Below, piece by piece: positions 55,171-63,931 of a DNA stretch of 64,000 bases (positions are counted from its first letter, which is position 1; each line of letters opens with the position of its first letter). The stretch lies in the NCBI GenBank assembly GCA_020633465.1, contig JACKDN010000010.1, positions 186,001 through 250,000 of the forward strand, written 5' to 3'. The DNA is from Myxococcales bacterium (lineage in GTDB: Bacteria > Myxococcota_A > Bradymonadia > UBA7976 > UBA1532). The notes beneath the pieces are model-generated. The model searched no databases. It was not told the origin of the DNA and saw only the letters and a list, made by a program, of their open reading frames with translations. Both the position numbers and the translations under genes were made by a program.

Positions 55171-56752
55171 ATGCGCGCGCTGGCCATCATCGGGGTGCTG
55201 AGCTCGCTCGGCGGCTGCGTCGAGGTGCCCGATCGGTCCTTCGACCGCCAGCTCGGGGGCGACGCCGCGGCGCCGCGCGAGGACGGCGAGGCGCCCGCCG
55301 GTGACGCGCGCCCCGGCGACGCCGCGCGCACCGACGGTGATCCCCGCGCGACGCGCGCCCTGCCCGACGCGCGGGCGCCCACGACGGCGGGTCGCCCCGC
55401 CCACCGACGGCGCCCCGCTCGACGACGCGGGTGAGCCCGCCGACGCCGGCCCCGTCCCCGACGCCGAGCCGCCGCCGCCCCCGCCCCCGCCCGGGCCCTG
55501 CCGCGAGTTCCTGCGGACCGGCGAAGAGCCCGACGCCGATGCGGTGGAGGAGGTGGTCTGGATCTACCGGGGCGACCGCCCCTGGGCGCGCCTTTCCAAG
55601 TACCCGAACGTGCGCAACCTCGAGCGCATCGCCACCGACGTCGAGGGCCGCCGCGTGCGCACCGCCTACTACAGCAGCTACGTCGGCGGCCGGCTGTTCG
55701 CGCCCGACGAGGTCGAGACCGTCCGCCACCAGCCGGGCAGATCGGTCGCCGAGCGCAGCGGCCCGGCGCGCGTCGATCCGATCACGTCCACCACCGAGTA
55801 CGACGCCGACGGCGCGCCGCTGCGCCTCGAGGTGGCGGTCAGCGGCGTGGTCAGCGAGCGATGGACCATCGAACACCGGCCGGGGCTGCAGATCTGGCGG
55901 CGCTACCTGGTGGCGAACGGGGCGCCGACGTTCAACACGCTGATCGGGCCGGACGCGCCGCCGCCCCAGCGTGTGCGAACGGTCGAACTCATCGGGCCAC
56001 GTCAGGCCAGCCGCGTGGTGGATCGGGTCGACGGCACGGTGCGCGGGGTGCGCACCTTCGATTACGGCTGCTGGACGTGCGACGACGGCGGGTGCGTCGC
56101 CACGCCGCCCGACGAGGCCTGCGACGGCGCGGACGACGACGTCGACGGCCTCGTCGACGAGGGCGTCGCCAACGCCTGCGGCGGCTGCGGCGCGCCCCCG
56201 CCCGAGGAGTTCGACGGCCAGGACCAGGACTGCGACGGCGCCATCGACGAGGGCGTCGAGCAGGCGTGCACCGGCCAGACCGTCTTCTGCAGCCGCGGCT
56301 TCGGGCGCTGCGAGCCGGGCGCGATGGTATGCCGGGCGGAGACGGGCTGGTCGGCGTGCAACGGCATCCTGCCCGCCGCCGAGATCTGCAACGGCGAGGA
56401 CGACGACTGCGATCAGCGCATCGACGAGGGCGCCCTGACGGCGTGCAACACGTGCACGCCGCCGGCCCTCGAGACGTGCAACGCGCTCGACGACGACTGC
56501 GACGGGGTGGTGGACGAGGTGGCCGCCTGCGCCTGCCCGCCGGCCGAGGGCCTGGTGGCCTGTTGGGGGCGGCGGCCCAGCTGCGTCTACGCTGTCGAGG
56601 ATGTCGCGCCGCCCACCACCTGCGACGCGGTGTGCGGGGGCCTGGGCGGCGCCTGCGTCGGCGCCCGCGCGGCGCAGACCAGCTGCGTCGATCCGGATCG
56701 CATGGAGTGCGACCGCGCGGCGCGCACGCTCACGTGCGCGTGCACGCTGTAG
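55171..56752 (+). pseudogene. MopE-like metal-binding-motif lipoprotein, frameshifted in this sequence
   Basis: Lipoprotein-like gene of about 526 codons. The start ATG at 55171 begins MRALAIIGVLSSLGGCVEV, a lipobox. After a Pro/Asp-rich linker the frame slips near 55385-55395 (the first frame ends at 55434; the second is open to 56752). The N-terminal half of the second part has a globular domain (EVVWIYRGDRPWARLSKYP...). The C-terminal half has repeats of the type CDGADDDVDGLVDEG, DGQDQDCDGAIDEG, CNGEDDDCDQRIDEG and CNALDDDCDGVVDEV, the putative metal-binding motif of MopE-like proteins. Cysteine-rich stretches separate them. Most likely a surface protein; the break may be a sequencing error. 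Confidence 0.78.
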
Positions 56753-56767
56753 CGCATCCGCACCGAA

Positions 56768-57340
56768 TCAGCGGGGCGGGACGTCGAGGGTGGGCAGCTC
56801 GGCGGGATCCAGCGAGCGCTCGACCAGCGCCACCAGGACGTCCAGCTTCACGCGGCCCAGCGCGCGGGCCTCGGCCTGATGCGGGCCGATCAGCTTCACG
56901 TGGCTGTCGGCGCGCACCGCCTCGACGCCGTCGGGCGCCTGCACCAGGCGGAACTTGCCCTGCTCGAGCCCCAGCGTGTGCAGCGCGTGCGGCGTGCCGT
57001 CGCCGCGCAGGAACAGCAGCACGGGCTCGTCCAGCTCGAAGCGCGCCATGCCGTCCACGCGCTGCTCGAGATCCTCGACGGCGCCGCCCAGGACGCGCAC
57101 GACGAGGGCCTCGTCGTGGCAGTCGCCCTTGTAGCAGCGGTCGACGCCCACGACGACGTCGGTGACGATGACCGGCCCGTCCCAGGCGCTGCGGATGTCG
57201 AGCACCTTGCCTTCGACGATGCGGTCGGCGCGGCCGGCCAGCTCGGCGACGCCCAGGGCCTCGACGATGGTGGCGCCGGCGGGCGCGGCCAGGGTCAGCA
57301 GGGCCGCGGCGGCGGCCAGGAACGCCAGCGGGCGCTTCAT
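56768..57340 (-). CDS. Small exported protein, function unknown
   Basis: A 190-residue protein with a signal peptide (PLAFLAAAAALLTLAAPAGA) and a beta-rich soluble domain (ADRIVEGKVLDIRSAWDGPVIVTDVVVGVDRCYKGDC... EPVLLFLRGDG). Proteins of this look occur next to matrixin-type proteases in myxobacterial relatives, where they are not characterised; I do not assign a function. The start overlaps the stop of the matrixin gene upstream (ATGA), so it is co-translated with it. One disulfide (C-Y-K-G-D-C) is possible. Confidence 0.72.
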   Translation of the reverse strand: MKRPLAFLAAAAALLTLAAPAGATIVEALGVAELAGRADRIVEGKVLDIRSAWDGPVIVTDVVVGVDRCYKGDCHDEALVVRVLGGAVEDLEQRVDGMARFELDEPVLLFLRGDGTPHALHTLGLEQGKFRLVQAPDGVEAVRADSHVKLIGPHQAEARALGRVKLDVLVALVERSLDPAELPTLDVPPR

Positions 57341-58155
57341 CGGGGGTTCCTCCAGGTCTCGCGGCGACGCGCGAGGGTCGCGAGGGCCAGGGCCAGCAGC
57401 CAGGCGGCGTCGCCGGCCGGTCCGTTCGTGGTGTCGCAGCCGCCGCGCTCGAAGGGCTCGGCCCCCACCAGGATGGGCGCGCGCTCGGCGGCGGGCGCCG
57501 TCCGCGGGGCGGCGGGCGGGGCAAGCGGCGGCGCGGGCTCGGGGGGCGGCGCCACGCGGTCGTAGTCGACCGGCGCCGCGCCGGGATCGGCGTAGCGATC
57601 GGCCAGGTCGCGCATGTCGGCGGCCGTCAGGGTGCGCCAGCGCAGGTCACCCAGCGGGGCGCGCTCGTACATGGTCGAGTCGGGGTCGTCACTGTGGGGC
57701 AGGCCCAGCGCGTGGCCCAGCTCGTGGGTCAGCACGGCCTGCAGATCCGCGCGCTCGGGGTCGGCGTCGCCCCAGACGTAGTCGCGGGCGTTGAGTTCGA
57801 TGGGCGCGGCCAGCAGGCGGCCGCTGATCGCGGTGCTGGCCCAGGTGGTCAGGCCGAAGGCGTCCGAGCCGTCGGACAGCGGGCCGTGGACGAACTCGAT
57901 CACGATCTGCGCGTCGGCGGCGTCGTCCACCCGCTCGAAGGCCACCTGGGTGCCCGGCACCGAGGCCCAGGTGTCGAACGCGGCCTGCATGGCGGCGTCG
58001 GCGCGGCCGGGCGCCATGCCCGGCGCCTCGCCGACGACCGCCCAGCGCACCGGCATGTCGACCCAGCGCAGCAGGGGCGCGTCGCCCGTCGGCGAGGCCT
58101 GGACGGCGCCGGCGGCGAGGCAGAGCAGCAGCGATGCGAGGGCGAGACGGCGCAT
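57337..58155 (-). CDS. Matrixin-type secreted metalloprotease with C-terminal sorting-like tail
   Basis: A 272-residue metzincin. A signal peptide (LALASLLLCLAAGAVQA) is followed by the catalytic domain, residues 25-180. HELGHALGLPHSDDPDSTMYE contains the three zinc histidines, the catalytic glutamate and the Met-turn, typical of M10 matrixins. A proline-rich linker follows and the protein ends GPAGDAAWLLALALATLARRRE, a short hydrophobic stretch closed by arginines, similar in shape to C-terminal sorting signals of myxobacteria. I chose the ATG at 58155; an upstream TTG at 58161 is weaker. It is translationally coupled to the small exported protein downstream. Confidence 0.88.
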   Translation of the reverse strand: MRRLALASLLLCLAAGAVQASPTGDAPLLRWVDMPVRWAVVGEAPGMAPGRADAAMQAAFDTWASVPGTQVAFERVDDAADAQIVIEFVHGPLSDGSDAFGLTTWASTAISGRLLAAPIELNARDYVWGDADPERADLQAVLTHELGHALGLPHSDDPDSTMYERAPLGDLRWRTLTAADMRDLADRYADPGAAPVDYDRVAPPPEPAPPLAPPAAPRTAPAAERAPILVGAEPFERGGCDTTNGPAGDAAWLLALALATLARRRETWRNPR

Positions 58156-58250
58156 GGTCAATCCGCGTCCAAATCTTCTACAAGCTCCATCGGAGGCCCC
58201 GTCCGCGCTGCGGCGCCGGTGTGTCAGTCGGCACCCAGGCGGGGGTTACA

Positions 58251-58279
58251 TTGACGACGTACGAGTGCAGTCCTATCGT
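58251..58279 (+). promoter_or_regulatory. Strong sigma-70-type promoter of the metal ABC operon, likely leaderless
   Basis: TTGACG (58251-58256) and TATCGT (58274-58279) are exactly 17 bases apart. The ATG of the ABC gene begins at 58287, eight bases after the -10, which is where transcription would start. There is no ribosome binding site upstream of that ATG, consistent with a leaderless message. No metal-regulator dyad (Zur- or MntR-type) was recognised around it. Confidence 0.55.
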
Positions 58280-58286
58280 CCCGCCG

Positions 58287-59009
58287 ATGCACGCCCCGCC
58301 CCCGGTCCTGCGCGCGGACGCCCTCGTGGTGGGCTACGGACGGCGCGGCATCCTGCCGCCCCTGACCTTCACCGTGCGCCCGGGTGAGTTCTGGGCCCTC
58401 ATCGGCCGCAACGGCGGCGGCAAGACCACCCTGCTGCGCACGCTGCTGGGGCTGCTGCCGCCCATCGCCGGCGCGGCCGAGCGGGGCGCGGCGGGCCTGG
58501 GCTACGTCCCGCAGCGCGGCGACTACGACCTGAACGTGCCCGCGCGCGTGATCGACTTCGTGCGCGGCGGCGCCGACGCGGGCTGGTCGTTCCTCGATCC
58601 CCTGCGCCCCTGGCGGCGGCGCGGCGCCGTCCGCGCGGCGCTGTCCGCCACCGAGGTCGAGTCGCTGGCCCGCCGCCCCTTCGCCCGCCTCAGCGAGGGC
58701 CAGAAGCAGCGCGTGCTGATGGCGCGCGCGCTGGTCGGCGATCCGCGCCTGATGGTGCTGGACGAGCCCACCAGCGCGATGGATCCGATCAACGAGCAGG
58801 CCGTCTTCGACCGCCTGGCCGCGCTGCGCGACGCGCGCGACATGGCCGTGCTGGTCGCCAGCCACCAGATGAGCTTCGTGCCGCGCTACGCCACCCACGC
58901 GGTGTTCGTCGACTGCGACATGGGCGTGGCCCTCGCCGGCACCGCCGCCGAGGTGGCCGGCCACGACGCCGTGCGCCGCCACTACGGCGACCTGATGCGG
59001 GCGGCCTGA
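58287..59009 (+). CDS. Metal-type ABC transporter ATP-binding protein
   Basis: A 240-residue ABC ATPase. Walker A is GRNGGGKTT, the signature is ARLSEGQKQRVLMARALVGD, Walker B is LMVLDEPTSAMDP, and the switch histidine is VASHQMS. Together with the adjacent ABC-3-type permease it resembles the zinc/manganese (ZnuC/MntB) group. The ATG is eight bases after a good -10. No metal-binding periplasmic protein is encoded next to it, so it may be elsewhere. The gene before it runs the other way; the intergenic 58156-58286 holds the promoter. Confidence 0.88.
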   Translation: MHAPPPVLRADALVVGYGRRGILPPLTFTVRPGEFWALIGRNGGGKTTLLRTLLGLLPPIAGAAERGAAGLGYVPQRGDYDLNVPARVIDFVRGGADAGWSFLDPLRPWRRRGAVRAALSATEVESLARRPFARLSEGQKQRVLMARALVGDPRLMVLDEPTSAMDPINEQAVFDRLAALRDARDMAVLVASHQMSFVPRYATHAVFVDCDMGVALAGTAAEVAGHDAVRRHYGDLMRAA

Positions 59010-59017
59010 GGACCACC

Positions 59018-59881
59018 GTGGACGACGGCCTCACCCTCGGCGCGTTCTTCGACGCCTGGCCCCTGTTCCGCGAGGCCGCGCTCACCGGCTTGGTGGCCGG
59101 CGGTCTGCTGGGCGTGCTCGGCGTCTACGTCGTGCTGCGGCGGCTGGTGTTCCTGACCGCGGCGGTGTCGCAGGCGGCCGGGCTGGGCGTCGTGGCGGCG
59201 TTCTACGCGCAGCTGCACCTGGGCCTGGCGTGGCTGTCCCCCACCCTGGGCGCGGCCGGCGCGACGCTGGGGGCGGTCGCGCTGGTGTTGCTCGGGCGGC
59301 GGGGGGCCAGCGCGCAGCGAGACGACCTGCTCGGCGTCGCGTGGCTCGTCGGCGCCGCGGGCACGGTCGCCGTCGGCACGCGCGTCGTCCAAGAGGTGCA
59401 GGACGTCCAGACGCTGCTCTTCGGCACGGCCGTCGCGGTGGTGCCCGAGGACTTCCACCGAGTGGTGGCGGTGGCCGCCGTGCTGCTGATCCTCCACGGC
59501 TGGTGGTGGCGGGGCTTCGCGGCCGTGTCCTTCGATCCCGACGGCGCGCGCGTGCGCGGGCTGCCCGCGCGCGGGCTGGACGTGCTGCTGTTCGCGACCC
59601 TGGCCGTCGCGGTCAGCGTGACCACGCGGGTCATCGGCGCGCTGCCCACCTTCGCGTTCAGCGTGCTGCCCGCCGTGGCCGCCCTGCGCCTCGCGCCCAA
59701 CGTGCCGACGGCGCTGATGCTGGCCGGCGTGGTCGGCGCGGGCACCGGCTTCGCGGGCTACGTGCTGGCCTTCCTGTGGGAGCTGCCGGTCGGCGCCACC
59801 CAGACGCTCTTGGGCGTCGCCGTGGCGGCCGTCGCCGCCGCGCTGGGCGCCGTGCTGCGCCGCCTCACCGGGGCAGGGTGA
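59018..59881 (+). CDS. ABC-3-type metal transporter permease
   Basis: A 287-residue permease with eight or nine hydrophobic helices. VLGVYVVLRRLVFLTAAVSQAAGLG matches the usual ABC-3 start, where histidine or serine replaces part of the metal path, and LPTFAFSVLPAVAALRLAPN is the corresponding later motif. GTG at 59018 has GAGG upstream and follows the ATPase by eight bases. Zinc or manganese uptake is the family prediction. The end overlaps the convergent lipoprotein gene by 17 bases. Confidence 0.87.
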   Translation: MDDGLTLGAFFDAWPLFREAALTGLVAGGLLGVLGVYVVLRRLVFLTAAVSQAAGLGVVAAFYAQLHLGLAWLSPTLGAAGATLGAVALVLLGRRGASAQRDDLLGVAWLVGAAGTVAVGTRVVQEVQDVQTLLFGTAVAVVPEDFHRVVAVAAVLLILHGWWWRGFAAVSFDPDGARVRGLPARGLDVLLFATLAVAVSVTTRVIGALPTFAFSVLPAVAALRLAPNVPTALMLAGVVGAGTGFAGYVLAFLWELPVGATQTLLGVAVAAVAAALGAVLRRLTGAG

Positions 59882-61166
59882 GCGTCATCCGGTCGATGTG
59901 CGTGGCGCCGGTCTGCCCCTGCAGCCAGGTGATGTCGGGGCGGTCGACCGGCGAGCTGTAGTTGTAGAGCAGCACGTCGTCGCCCTCGAGCGGCACCGCG
60001 CTGGCGAAGCAGGTGTCGCCGGCCGAGGGCAGGTCGAGCACGAACTCGACGGTCAGCGCCTCGGGATCGACGCGCCACAGGCTGCAGCGCTTGGGCTTGC
60101 TCCAATACGCCGTCTGATAGGCCGCCCACTCCTCGCGCGGCGTCATGTCGGGCTGCATCAGATCGTAGTGGCCGTCCTCGGTGACGTGCCGGCGCGCGAC
60201 CAGCCAGACGCTATCGCCGTGGCGAAAGACGAGGGGCGAGTCGTACTTGCGGGGATCGTCGTTGCAGCGCCACTCGCCCAGCCGGTCGGCCTCGGCGCGG
60301 CAGATCTTCGAGCCGAAGACGCCGTCCTCGCCGGCCTCGTTTCGGCCGACGGCCACCACGGACCCGTCGGCCAGGAACGCGAAGTCGGTCTCGGACACGC
60401 CGCCGCGGAGCACCACCGGCTGGTCGGGCACGACCGGCGACCACCGCTCGCCGTCCTCGCTGTACAACCAGTAGACCTCGATGGGCGCGCCGTCCGCGGT
60501 GTAGACGGACTCGCCACCCGTGTAGCCGGTGAGGAAGGTGACGCCGTCGATCACGCGGATGCGCCAGGGGATGAAGGTGTCGGGGAACACCTTCGTGGGC
60601 TCGGACCAGTCGCCCGGGCCCCGATACGCCGCCACGCGCGTCTCGCCCGGCTCGAAGGCCGTCGAGCTCTGCCCCAGCACGGCGAAGTAAAGGAACAGGC
60701 GGTCGCCGACGGAGGCGAAGCGGGGCTCGCGCAGATCGGTGCCCAGGTGGAACTCGCCCTCGTAGCGCCAGTCGACGTGGTCGGTCGTGCTGACCACGTA
60801 CAGCCGGGTCTGCGGGCTGGCGAAGTGGTTGGGCGCGGTGCGGAAGGCGAAGAACAAGCGGTCGTCGTGCCAGACGATGTCGAGGTTGTTGTGGGCCGGC
60901 TGCGAGACCACCTCGGGGGGCATGGCGTCCGAGGGCACCACCTGCACCGGCGGGGTGAGGCGGGGCAGCTCGTCGCCCGGCGCGCCGCACGCGGCCAGGG
61001 GCGCGCAGGCCGTCGCGTCCGGCGGGCCCGCGTCGTCGTCGTCCGTCGGTGGTTCGTGGTCGAAGGGCTTGCAGTCGGCCAGCCCGCCGTTGAAGCCGGG
61101 GTCGGCGTCGCCATCGTCGCAGGCCCAAAGGGCCAGAAGTGCCAGCCAGGGGAGCGCGCGTCGCAT
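59865..61166 (-). CDS. Lipoprotein with propeller-like domain
   Basis: A 433-residue lipoprotein (signal MRRALPWLALLALWACDDG). After a short Pro/Asp linker, residues 75-430 contain repeated strand blocks with WRYEGEFHLGTDLREPRFAS, PWRIRVIDGVTFLTGYTGGE, ETDFAFLADGSVVAVGRNE and YDSPLVFRHGDSVWLVARRH, like the five-bladed propellers of sialidase/glycosidase-like proteins. No clear catalytic Asp box was identified. Likely anchored in the outer membrane or periplasm and facing a polysaccharide or protein; function unknown. Convergent with the ABC permease with a 17-base overlap. Confidence 0.75.
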   Translation of the reverse strand: MRRALPWLALLALWACDDGDADPGFNGGLADCKPFDHEPPTDDDDAGPPDATACAPLAACGAPGDELPRLTPPVQVVPSDAMPPEVVSQPAHNNLDIVWHDDRLFFAFRTAPNHFASPQTRLYVVSTTDHVDWRYEGEFHLGTDLREPRFASVGDRLFLYFAVLGQSSTAFEPGETRVAAYRGPGDWSEPTKVFPDTFIPWRIRVIDGVTFLTGYTGGESVYTADGAPIEVYWLYSEDGERWSPVVPDQPVVLRGGVSETDFAFLADGSVVAVGRNEAGEDGVFGSKICRAEADRLGEWRCNDDPRKYDSPLVFRHGDSVWLVARRHVTEDGHYDLMQPDMTPREEWAAYQTAYWSKPKRCSLWRVDPEALTVEFVLDLPSAGDTCFASAVPLEGDDVLLYNYSSPVDRPDITWLQGQTGATHIDRMTLTLPR

Positions 61167-61278
61167 GGTCGGTGATGCTAGCCGGAACGGCGCGCGGCCG
61201 CACCTCCGAGTCGACGGGCGCGCGCGGCGCCGTCGACCTCGGCCGACCGCCGTGGCACCCTGCCGGCGGGAGGTGACC

Positions 61279-62888
61279 ATGCGACGCGCCCTCTTGCTGC
61301 TCGCGCTCGTCGGCTGCAGCCGCGGCGAGTCCCCGGCCACGCCGGCCGACGCGGCGGCGCCCCCGGTCGCCGACGCCGGCGTCGCCGATCTGGTGCGCCA
61401 GCTGAAGGCCCAGGCCGCCGACGCGCGCGTCGAGGCCGCGCGGCGCCTGGGTGAGATGGGCGCGACCGCCCGCGACGCCGTCGGCGCGCTGGCCGCCACG
61501 CTGCAAGATCCCGAGACGCGCGTGCGCCTCGCCGCGCTCGACGCGCTGCACGCGCTGGCGCGGGCCAAGGTCGCGCTCGCCGAGGCGATCGAGCCCCTCA
61601 CCGCCGCGCTGAAGGACGCGACCGCCGCCGTGCGCGCCCGGGCCGCCGACGTGCTGGGCCGGATCGGCGACGCCGCGTTCGTCGAGCCCCTGCGCGCCGC
61701 GCTCGCCGACGCCGACGCCACGGTGCGCGCGGCCGCCGCCCGCGCGCTGGGCGGCTGGGCCCGCCGGCCAAGGCCGCCGTCGTCGAGCTGACCGCCCGCC
61801 TCGAGGACGCCGACCACGCCGTGCGCCTGTGGGCGCGGCAGGCCATCACGCGGCTCGAGCCGATGAACGCCGCGTCGATGCGCGAGATCGTCCGGGCGCT
61901 GCAGGATCCCGACACCACCGCTCTGCTGCGGGCGCGCCTGACGCAGATCGCCGCGGGCTGGCTGCGCGGCGACGCCGAGATGGCCGCCGAGCCGCTCGTC
62001 GAGATCCTGCGCGAGGCGTCGCCGGAGCACGAGGCCGAGATCCGCTGGCTGGCCGTGCGCGCCGCGCGCGTCGCCGGCGCCCACGACGACGCCCTGATGC
62101 GCGAGCTGGTGCGCGCGCTGATCGACGACCAGGGCAACCTGAAGCGCGAGGTGCTCGACACGCTGGCCGTTTACGGCGCGAAGGCGCGCGCCGCGCTGCC
62201 CGACGTGCTGCCCGCGCTGAAGGACGCCGACGCCACCGTGCGCGCCGCCGCCGCCCGCGCCGTGACCGCCATCGGCGACGCCAAGGACACGCTGCCGGCC
62301 TCATCGAAGGCGCTGGCCGACGACGCCGCCGCCGTGCGCGAGGCCGCCCTCGACGGCCTGGCCACCCTCGGCGCCGCCGCGCGCGCGAGGCCGCGCCCGC
62401 CCAAGGTGCGCGCCGCCCTCACCGACGCCGCCGGCGACGTGCGCGCCGCCGCCGCCCGCGCGCTGACCGCGCTGGAGAGCTTCACCGAGGACGACGTCAC
62501 CGCGCTGCTGAAGGCGCTGAAGGACAGCGAACCCCAGGTGCGCGCCGCCGCCGCCGCCGCACTGGGCCGCGCGGGCGCCCTGCTCGACGACGCCGCCACC
62601 CTCGCCGACGCCCTGATCACCGCCCTCGGCGACGACGCCGCCGAGGTGCGCGCCGCCGCCCTGCGCGCCCTCGCCGGCCTGAAGGGCTACGCCGACCAGG
62701 TGCTGCCCGCCGCGATGAAGGCGCTGGCCACCGGCGAGGACGTCGTGCGCGAGGCCGCCCTCGAGGCCGTCGCGCTGCTGGGCGAGCAGGCCCGCGTCGC
62801 CCTGCCCGTCCTGCGCCGCCTCGCCGACAGCGACAACGCCACGCTGGCCGCGCTGGCGAACAAGGCGATCGCGGCGATCGAGCGGTAG
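61279..62888 (+). pseudogene. HEAT-repeat lipoprotein, frameshifted in this sequence
   Basis: Gene of about 536 codons. It begins MRRALLLLALVGCSRGESP (lipobox) after GGGAGGTGACC. Tandem HEAT helices follow: VRLAALDALHALARAKVAL, AAVRARAADVLGRIGDAAF, then after a one-base loss near 61768 the repeats continue in the next frame (KAAVVELTARLEDADHAVRLWA, ATVRAAAARAVTAIGD, AAEVRAAALRALAGLKGYADQ). The first frame stops at 61791, the second at 62888. With repeats continuing in phase, a sequencing indel is more likely than decay. Scaffolding role presumed; there is a second HEAT protein at 32624-33790. No partner gene is obvious. Confidence 0.78.
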
Positions 62889-62947
62889 GTTTTCTTTGAG
62901 GGCCGGCGTGATCTGTCGATAGTGACGGCGGGGACCGAGGAGGGGCC

Positions 62948-63931
62948 GTGCCCGACATCCGTGGGAAGCGCGTACTCGTCGTCGGCGGCGCGGGCCTGAT
63001 CGGCTCGCACGTGGTCGACGAGCTGGTGAAGACCGACGTCGCCGAGGTGATCGTCTACGACAACTTTTGCCGCGGCACGCTGGGCAACCTGCGGGGCGCG
63101 CTGGGCGATCCGCGCGTGCGCATCTACGACGTCGGCGGCGACATCCTGCAGGCCGACATCCTGGCCTCGGCGATGAAGGAGGCCGACCAGGTCGTGCACC
63201 TGGCCGCGCTGTGGCTGCTGCAGTGTCACGAGTACCCGCGAGCCGCCTTCGATGTGAACGTGCGCGGCACCTTCAACGTGCTCGAGGCCTGCCGCGACGC
63301 GGGCATCGAGCGGCTGGTGTACTCCAGCTCGGCCTCGGTGTACGGCGACGCGCGCTACACCCCGATGACCGAAGAGCACCCCTTCGACAACACGACGTTC
63401 TACGGGGCGACGAAGATCGCCGGCGAGGCGATGGCGCGGGCCTTCCACCACCGCTACGGCCTGGACTACGTCGGCCTGCGCTACATGAACGTCTACGGCC
63501 CCCGGCAGGACTACAAGGGGGCCTACATCGCGGTGATGATGAAGATCCTCGATCGGCTGGATCAGGGCCTGCCGCCGCTGGTCTACGGCGACGGCTCCCA
63601 GTGCTACGACTTCGTCTACGTGGGCGACGTGGCGCGAGCCAACGTGCGCGCGCTGCAGAGCGACGCGACCGACGCTTTCTACAACGTCGGCACCGGCATC
63701 GGCACGTCGATCAAGGCCATCGCCGAGCTGCTGCTCGAGCTGACCGGCAGCGACCTGGACATCGAGTACCACCCCGGGGGCCAGTCCTTCGTGACGCACC
63801 GCATCGGCAGCATCGACGCGGCGAAGCGCGACCTGGGCTTCGAGTGGAGCGTGCCGCTGCGCGAGGGGCTCGAGCGCCTCATCGCCTGGCGCGCCGAGGA
63901 CAAGGCGCGCCGCGCCCGGGAGGCCACGTGA
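62948..63931 (+). CDS. NAD-dependent sugar-nucleotide epimerase/dehydratase
   Basis: A 327-residue SDR-type enzyme. The NAD-binding motif is VLVVGGAGLIGSHVVDELV, and SSSASVYGD with YGATKIAGE gives the Ser-Tyr-Lys catalytic set. MNVYGPRQDYKGAY and the DFVYVGDVARANV block fit UDP-glucose 4-epimerase-like and related decarboxylase or dehydratase enzymes. GTG at 62948 has GAGGAGGGG upstream. It is followed directly by a DegT-type aminotransferase, so the pair probably makes a modified aminosugar for a surface polysaccharide. The exact sugar is unknown. Confidence 0.9.
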   Translation: MPDIRGKRVLVVGGAGLIGSHVVDELVKTDVAEVIVYDNFCRGTLGNLRGALGDPRVRIYDVGGDILQADILASAMKEADQVVHLAALWLLQCHEYPRAAFDVNVRGTFNVLEACRDAGIERLVYSSSASVYGDARYTPMTEEHPFDNTTFYGATKIAGEAMARAFHHRYGLDYVGLRYMNVYGPRQDYKGAYIAVMMKILDRLDQGLPPLVYGDGSQCYDFVYVGDVARANVRALQSDATDAFYNVGTGIGTSIKAIAELLLELTGSDLDIEYHPGGQSFVTHRIGSIDAAKRDLGFEWSVPLREGLERLIAWRAEDKARRAREAT

